DNA of 64,000 nucleotides, taken from contig JAPPFM010000049.1 in NCBI GenBank assembly GCA_028821605.1, positions 114,555 through 178,554 on the forward strand, given 5' to 3'. Both the position numbers and the translations under genes were made by a program. Shown piece after piece: positions 60,291-64,000 of the stretch. The first letter of the stretch is position 1; each line of letters begins with the position of its first letter. The notes under the pieces are model-generated. The model was given only the letters and a program-made list of their open reading frames with translations. It was not told the DNA's origin and ran no database searches. Source of the DNA: Candidatus Poribacteria bacterium (lineage in GTDB: Bacteria > Poribacteria > WGA-4E > WGA-3G).

Positions 60291-61847
60291 ATGGGCAAAA
60301 AGGATAAACACTACGCGCTCGGTTTGACCGTGCTTTTTCTCGCAGTCGGTGCGTTTACTGCAAGCCACCATGAGATGTGGCGCGATGAAATCCAAGCGTG
60401 GCTCCTTGCGCGCGACAGCACCTCGGTCTTTAACCTCTTCGCACACCTCAAATATGAGGGACATCCGGGCTTGTGGCACCTCTGCCTCATGCCACTCAGC
60501 CGCATCACCCACTCACCCGTTATCATGCAGATGTTCCATCTTCTGATTACGGGTGTTACCGTCTACCTTTTCGTTCGCTATTCTCCTTTCAACTGGTTCC
60601 AGAAACTTCTCTTCTGTTTCGGCTACCTCGTTCTCTATGAATACGCTATTGTCGCCCGAAACTACGCCCTTGGGCTTCTGTTGATAACCGTCTTTTGTGT
60701 GCTTTTCAGGGAGCGTTACAAACGTTTCATTTGGATCGGTTGTGTGCTGTTTCTCTTGGCGCATACGAGTGTTCATGCGTTGATCGTCGTTATAGCGATA
60801 GGCATTACCCTCTGTTGTGAATATGTCTTTGGCAGTCGTTTTCTTAAACCTCTTAACCAAGAAATTGAAACTATAGGGAATAAAAGACCCATCTGGATCG
60901 GGTTCGCGCTTATCGGTATCGGTATTACGACAGCAGTGTTGCAACTCAATCCGCCGCCAGATACAGGTTTCGCCGTTGCTTGGAACTTTAACTTTGAAAT
61001 GAAACGCGTAAACGATATTGTTAAACTGATCTCCCGTGCCTACCTTCCAGTGACGAGACCCGTACTCGGTTTTTGGGGTTCAAACGTCCTAACAACCTAC
61101 CCTTTCTTCCAAGCGATTCAAGTGCCACTCTGCTATTTCCTGATGCTTTTCAGTGTGCTGTTGTTTCTCAAACGACCGACTGCCCTGCTTATCTATGCCA
61201 TCTCAACATTTGGGCTTTTGGCGTTCTTCTACGTCAAGTATCAAGGCAGTATCCGGCATCACGGCTTTTTGTTCCTGACATTTCTGATGTGTTGTTGGAT
61301 TTACCGAGACTGTCCAGCGATAAATCTTAGTAAGACTGAGCAACAAGATGGGGATTCTATAGTGAATAGAGTTTTAAATGTGTCAGGGACGGTAATTATG
61401 ACGGTGCTGCTTATCTGCCATGCTATCGGTGGGGTTACAGCCGTCAGGATGGAGCATCGCCATATTTTCTCTTACGGCAAACTGACAGCCGAATATATCA
61501 AGTCACAAGAAATGCAAAACCTTCCGATGATTGGCGATGTTGATTTCGCTGTTAGTACTGTCGTTGGGTACCTTGAGGAACCGCGGCAAATTTACTATCC
61601 ACGCGGAAGCCGACTCGGCTCTTTTGTCAGATGGGACAACGCTCGCACCCACGATGCTCCCGATGAACTCGTCATTGAAGAAGCAGAAAGGCTGGGTGCT
61701 CAATCTGCTCAAGGGGTGCTGATTATCCTGAATCGCGCTTTAGGGGCCGAACTGCGTGAACAGCACAATCTCACGTTCTTAGTCAAATTTACAGGTTCAA
61801 CCGTTGGCGACGAAGGTTTCCATCTCTATCTAATGCCCGCACCGTGA
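60291..61847 (+). CDS. GT-C-type membrane glycosyltransferase, copy 2
   Basis: 518 residues; tandem duplicate of the gene at 58666 with the same loop (HHEMWRDEIQAWLLARDS) and helices. The leader sequences of the two genes differ, so only the gene body looks duplicated. The last ~90 residues differ most (for example EMQNLPMIGDVDFAVS against GMQDYPIVAEKDSAAS), which may mean a shifted acceptor. Confidence 0.8.
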   Translation: MGKKDKHYALGLTVLFLAVGAFTASHHEMWRDEIQAWLLARDSTSVFNLFAHLKYEGHPGLWHLCLMPLSRITHSPVIMQMFHLLITGVTVYLFVRYSPFNWFQKLLFCFGYLVLYEYAIVARNYALGLLLITVFCVLFRERYKRFIWIGCVLFLLAHTSVHALIVVIAIGITLCCEYVFGSRFLKPLNQEIETIGNKRPIWIGFALIGIGITTAVLQLNPPPDTGFAVAWNFNFEMKRVNDIVKLISRAYLPVTRPVLGFWGSNVLTTYPFFQAIQVPLCYFLMLFSVLLFLKRPTALLIYAISTFGLLAFFYVKYQGSIRHHGFLFLTFLMCCWIYRDCPAINLSKTEQQDGDSIVNRVLNVSGTVIMTVLLICHAIGGVTAVRMEHRHIFSYGKLTAEYIKSQEMQNLPMIGDVDFAVSTVVGYLEEPRQIYYPRGSRLGSFVRWDNARTHDAPDELVIEEAERLGAQSAQGVLIILNRALGAELREQHNLTFLVKFTGSTVGDEGFHLYLMPAP

Positions 61848-61921
61848 CCTAACCACCCTTCTGTGAAAGCAACCTCCCTGTAGCGATTCCTCTTTAAACC
61901 GTTGAATAACTGAATATTCCC

Positions 61922-61950
61922 TTGACTTTTCACCTGATAAATAGTAAACT
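61922..61950 (+). promoter_or_regulatory. Predicted sigma70-type promoter
   Basis: TTGACT, 17-base spacer, TAAACT, 78 bases before the Mod-like methyltransferase ATG. Confidence 0.5.
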
Positions 61951-62027
61951 TAAAGCAAGTTATATGAGTCGAAAACTTCTTCTCCGAGCCACTGCTATCC
62001 TAAATGAAATGAAGGTTACTGCTCCTT

Positions 62028-63947
62028 ATGCCAACACAAAACTTCAACGAAAAACTTATTGCACTTCTCAAAACCAACCCAGACTTCCTTGACGAATCAG
62101 ACGAACTCCTCCCCGCTGCAGTCAAAGACCACGCATGGCAGCTCAACCATACCCTAATCAGGTTACTACTTTCCGATCCAGAGATAAAATCAACTTTCTT
62201 TGATGAAATTGATGGACATTGGATTTTCAACCACAACACCTTTATTGACTACATTAACGAAAAGAACTTCCTTGCCAATTCCTACACCCGATTCCGCAAC
62301 AAAATTGGATTGAACATTGACGGAAAATTCCTCCGAGAACGCGGAGAGGGGTCGCTCGTCTGGCCCTACAAAGATTGCGTCCTTGAAGGCGGACAAACAA
62401 AGGAGGAGGAAAAGCGCAAAGAGATCTTCTTCAACGAAATTCGCGCACAAGACGAAATCAATCAGATGTTCGATCCGAAAGTCCTCACCAACTGGAAATG
62501 TCATACCGCCGCAGGTGAACAGGATGTAACGGACATCCGACGTGATGAAAACAGCACGATTCGCGAAAACCTTATCATCAAAGGCAATAACCTAATCGCC
62601 CTCCACACCCTCAAACAGCAATTCCGCGGACAGGTCAAACTGATTTACATCGACCCGCCGTACAATACAGAAAATGATTCTTTCCAATATAACGATAGTT
62701 TTACGCGCTCTGCTTGGCTTACATTTATAAAAAATAGATTGGAGATCGCAAAAGAACTATTAAGAAAAGATGGATTTATTTTGATTCAAATTGACAATCG
62801 CGAGTTGGCTTATTTAAAGTGTCTCTGCGATGAAGTATTCGACAATAATTTTCGGAATGGAATTATTGTCAAAAAAGGGCAAAAAAGCCTTCAAAAGCAG
62901 TTTGATTCTATTGATAAATTGAATGCAGGATACGATACAATTCTATTCTACAGTAAAGATAGCAAAATCAAAGTCCCGAATCTCTTTAAGAAATTGAAAG
63001 GACCCAGCGCGAGCTCGTGGAATAATCATTGGCGTGGCACCGATAGAGCGACAATGAGATTTGAACTTTTTGGAATAATACCGGAAACCGGACAATGGCG
63101 ATGGAAAAAACAGAGAACTTACGAGGCTGTTGAAAATTATCGAATGCTTGTTTGTTATATCAAAGCACACGGAATTGAAGAGACCGACATCACCGATGCC
63201 GATATAGATGTCTATTATAACCGCTATGTTCAAGAAAATAGTATCTTGAGTCATTCAGATTTTGAGTTGGTAAGGCTTAGTAAAAATGGTAAACCTGAGC
63301 ACTACATTCCTGCAACTAATAATATCTTGCTGGGCGAAAATTGGACGGATATCAATGTTGCTGGAAATCAATCAGAATTTTCGCATGAGAAAAACGAAGA
63401 AATTCTGAAACGCATTCTTGAATGGCTGACAGAAAAGGGGGATGTTATCCTTGATTTTTTTGCCGGTGCAGGGACTACTGCTGCAGTAGCGCATAAGATT
63501 AATCGCCAATGGATTGTGGTTGAGCAAATGGATTATGCTGAAACCCTCCTCGTTGAACGCTTAAACAAAGTGATTGCTGGTGAACAAGGCGGCATTTCTA
63601 AATCCGTCAAGTGGCAGGGTGGAGGCAATTTCATCTATTGCGAACTGATGCAATATAACCAAACCTATATGGACAAAATCCAAGCCGCGCAATCCTCCGA
63701 AGAACTCATCGCACTCTGGCAAGACATCGCTAAGAACTCATTCTTGAACTGGTATGTCAACGCTGAAGCCCCGGAAGAAGCCATAAACGATTTCATCGCC
63801 ATTGATGAACTTGAGGCACGGAAACACCGATTAGCGGAGCTGCTGGATAAAAACCAACTCTACGTCAACTTCTCCGAAATAGAGGACGCGGATTTTGAGG
63901 TTAGTGAGGCGGATAAGGTGTTGAACAGGTCGTTCTATGAAAAATAA
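62028..63947 (+). CDS. Type III-like (Mod) site-specific adenine DNA methyltransferase
   Basis: 639 residues. Catalytic motif YIDPPYNTENDSF near 205-220 (DPPY) and the SAM motif VILDFFAGAGTTAAVAHKIN near 475; motif order is that of beta-class Type III Mod proteins. The N-terminal 190 residues and a long C-terminal tail (DKIQAAQSSEELIALWQDIA) are target-recognition and partner regions. A Res subunit would be expected next, beyond the window. Own promoter in front. Confidence 0.92.
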   Translation: MPTQNFNEKLIALLKTNPDFLDESDELLPAAVKDHAWQLNHTLIRLLLSDPEIKSTFFDEIDGHWIFNHNTFIDYINEKNFLANSYTRFRNKIGLNIDGKFLRERGEGSLVWPYKDCVLEGGQTKEEEKRKEIFFNEIRAQDEINQMFDPKVLTNWKCHTAAGEQDVTDIRRDENSTIRENLIIKGNNLIALHTLKQQFRGQVKLIYIDPPYNTENDSFQYNDSFTRSAWLTFIKNRLEIAKELLRKDGFILIQIDNRELAYLKCLCDEVFDNNFRNGIIVKKGQKSLQKQFDSIDKLNAGYDTILFYSKDSKIKVPNLFKKLKGPSASSWNNHWRGTDRATMRFELFGIIPETGQWRWKKQRTYEAVENYRMLVCYIKAHGIEETDITDADIDVYYNRYVQENSILSHSDFELVRLSKNGKPEHYIPATNNILLGENWTDINVAGNQSEFSHEKNEEILKRILEWLTEKGDVILDFFAGAGTTAAVAHKINRQWIVVEQMDYAETLLVERLNKVIAGEQGGISKSVKWQGGGNFIYCELMQYNQTYMDKIQAAQSSEELIALWQDIAKNSFLNWYVNAEAPEEAINDFIAIDELEARKHRLAELLDKNQLYVNFSEIEDADFEVSEADKVLNRSFYEK

Positions 63948-64000
63948 AAAGCCAGGGATATAGGATTGTGCTGGGCCGTAGCCTTCCAATCACACGGATG

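Overview
The window looks like chromosome of an uncultured Candidatus Poribacteria-type bacterium. The grounds are (i) several very large secreted proteins ending in a FlgD-like domain that starts with N-x-PNPFNPETWIPY and ends in TRKMLI(R/L)K, (ii) cohesin and dockerin modules on the same polypeptide, (iii) five Gfo/Idh/MocA-type oxidoreductases, and (iv) dense intergenic hairpin repeats. This placement is my inference; no rRNA, tRNA or CRISPR array was found to confirm it.

Layout. 1-7554 (minus): three secreted multidomain proteins (LRR / YWTD propeller / cohesin / dockerin; lamin-tail / cohesin / dockerin; cohesin / unknown / dockerin). 7555-8907: gene-free, with a compact group of hairpins. 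8908-11894 (minus): unknown protein, a degenerate Gfo/Idh/MocA protein with a TPR-like tail, and a receiver-less sigma54-type AAA+ activator. 12059-14948 (minus): two Gfo/Idh/MocA oxidoreductases flanking a GrdB/PrdB-like protein whose frame is interrupted by a TGA with a UxxC context and a SECIS-like hairpin, so very probably a selenoprotein. 15096-24718 (plus): two secreted HExxH metalloproteins, a GrpE-like-tailed protein and a PLP-dependent D-cysteine desulfhydrase/ACC deaminase relative. 24766-28677: decayed MFS gene, a 354-bp MITE with a 10-bp target duplication, a HicB antitoxin with a duplicated head, a methyltransferase, a CBM-like protein and its broken paralogue. 28885-29880: moaA.

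29895-30379 is a decayed HigBA-type module. 30423-38564 is a full SUF iron-sulfur assembly cluster (sufC, sufB, sufD, glutaredoxin, sufS, sufU, Rieske protein, SufT-like protein, DUF971 protein, rhodanese) with a MazEF-type toxin-antitoxin pair inside it; the antitoxin has two toxin-binding tails and no visible AbrB domain. 38657-42591: Uma2 nuclease, small zinc ribbon, oxidoreductase and a Type II restriction-modification pair. 42633-48204: sugar-phosphate transferase, esterase, epimerase, oxidoreductase and PfkB kinase (sugar metabolism). 48365-51397: TonB-dependent receptor. 51400-57158 (minus): methyltransferase, alcohol dehydrogenase coupled to an orphan antitoxin, TIM-barrel isomerase, PfkB kinase, L-rhamnose mutarotase and Nudix hydrolase. 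57547-61847: vWA protein and two tandemly duplicated GT-C-like membrane glycosyltransferases. 62028-63947: Type III-like Mod methyltransferase at the right edge.

Taken together the genes suggest a heterotroph with surface or secreted adhesion and proteolysis machinery, sugar and polyol catabolism, a modern Fe-S assembly line, and repeated insertion and decay of small mobile elements and toxin-antitoxin modules.
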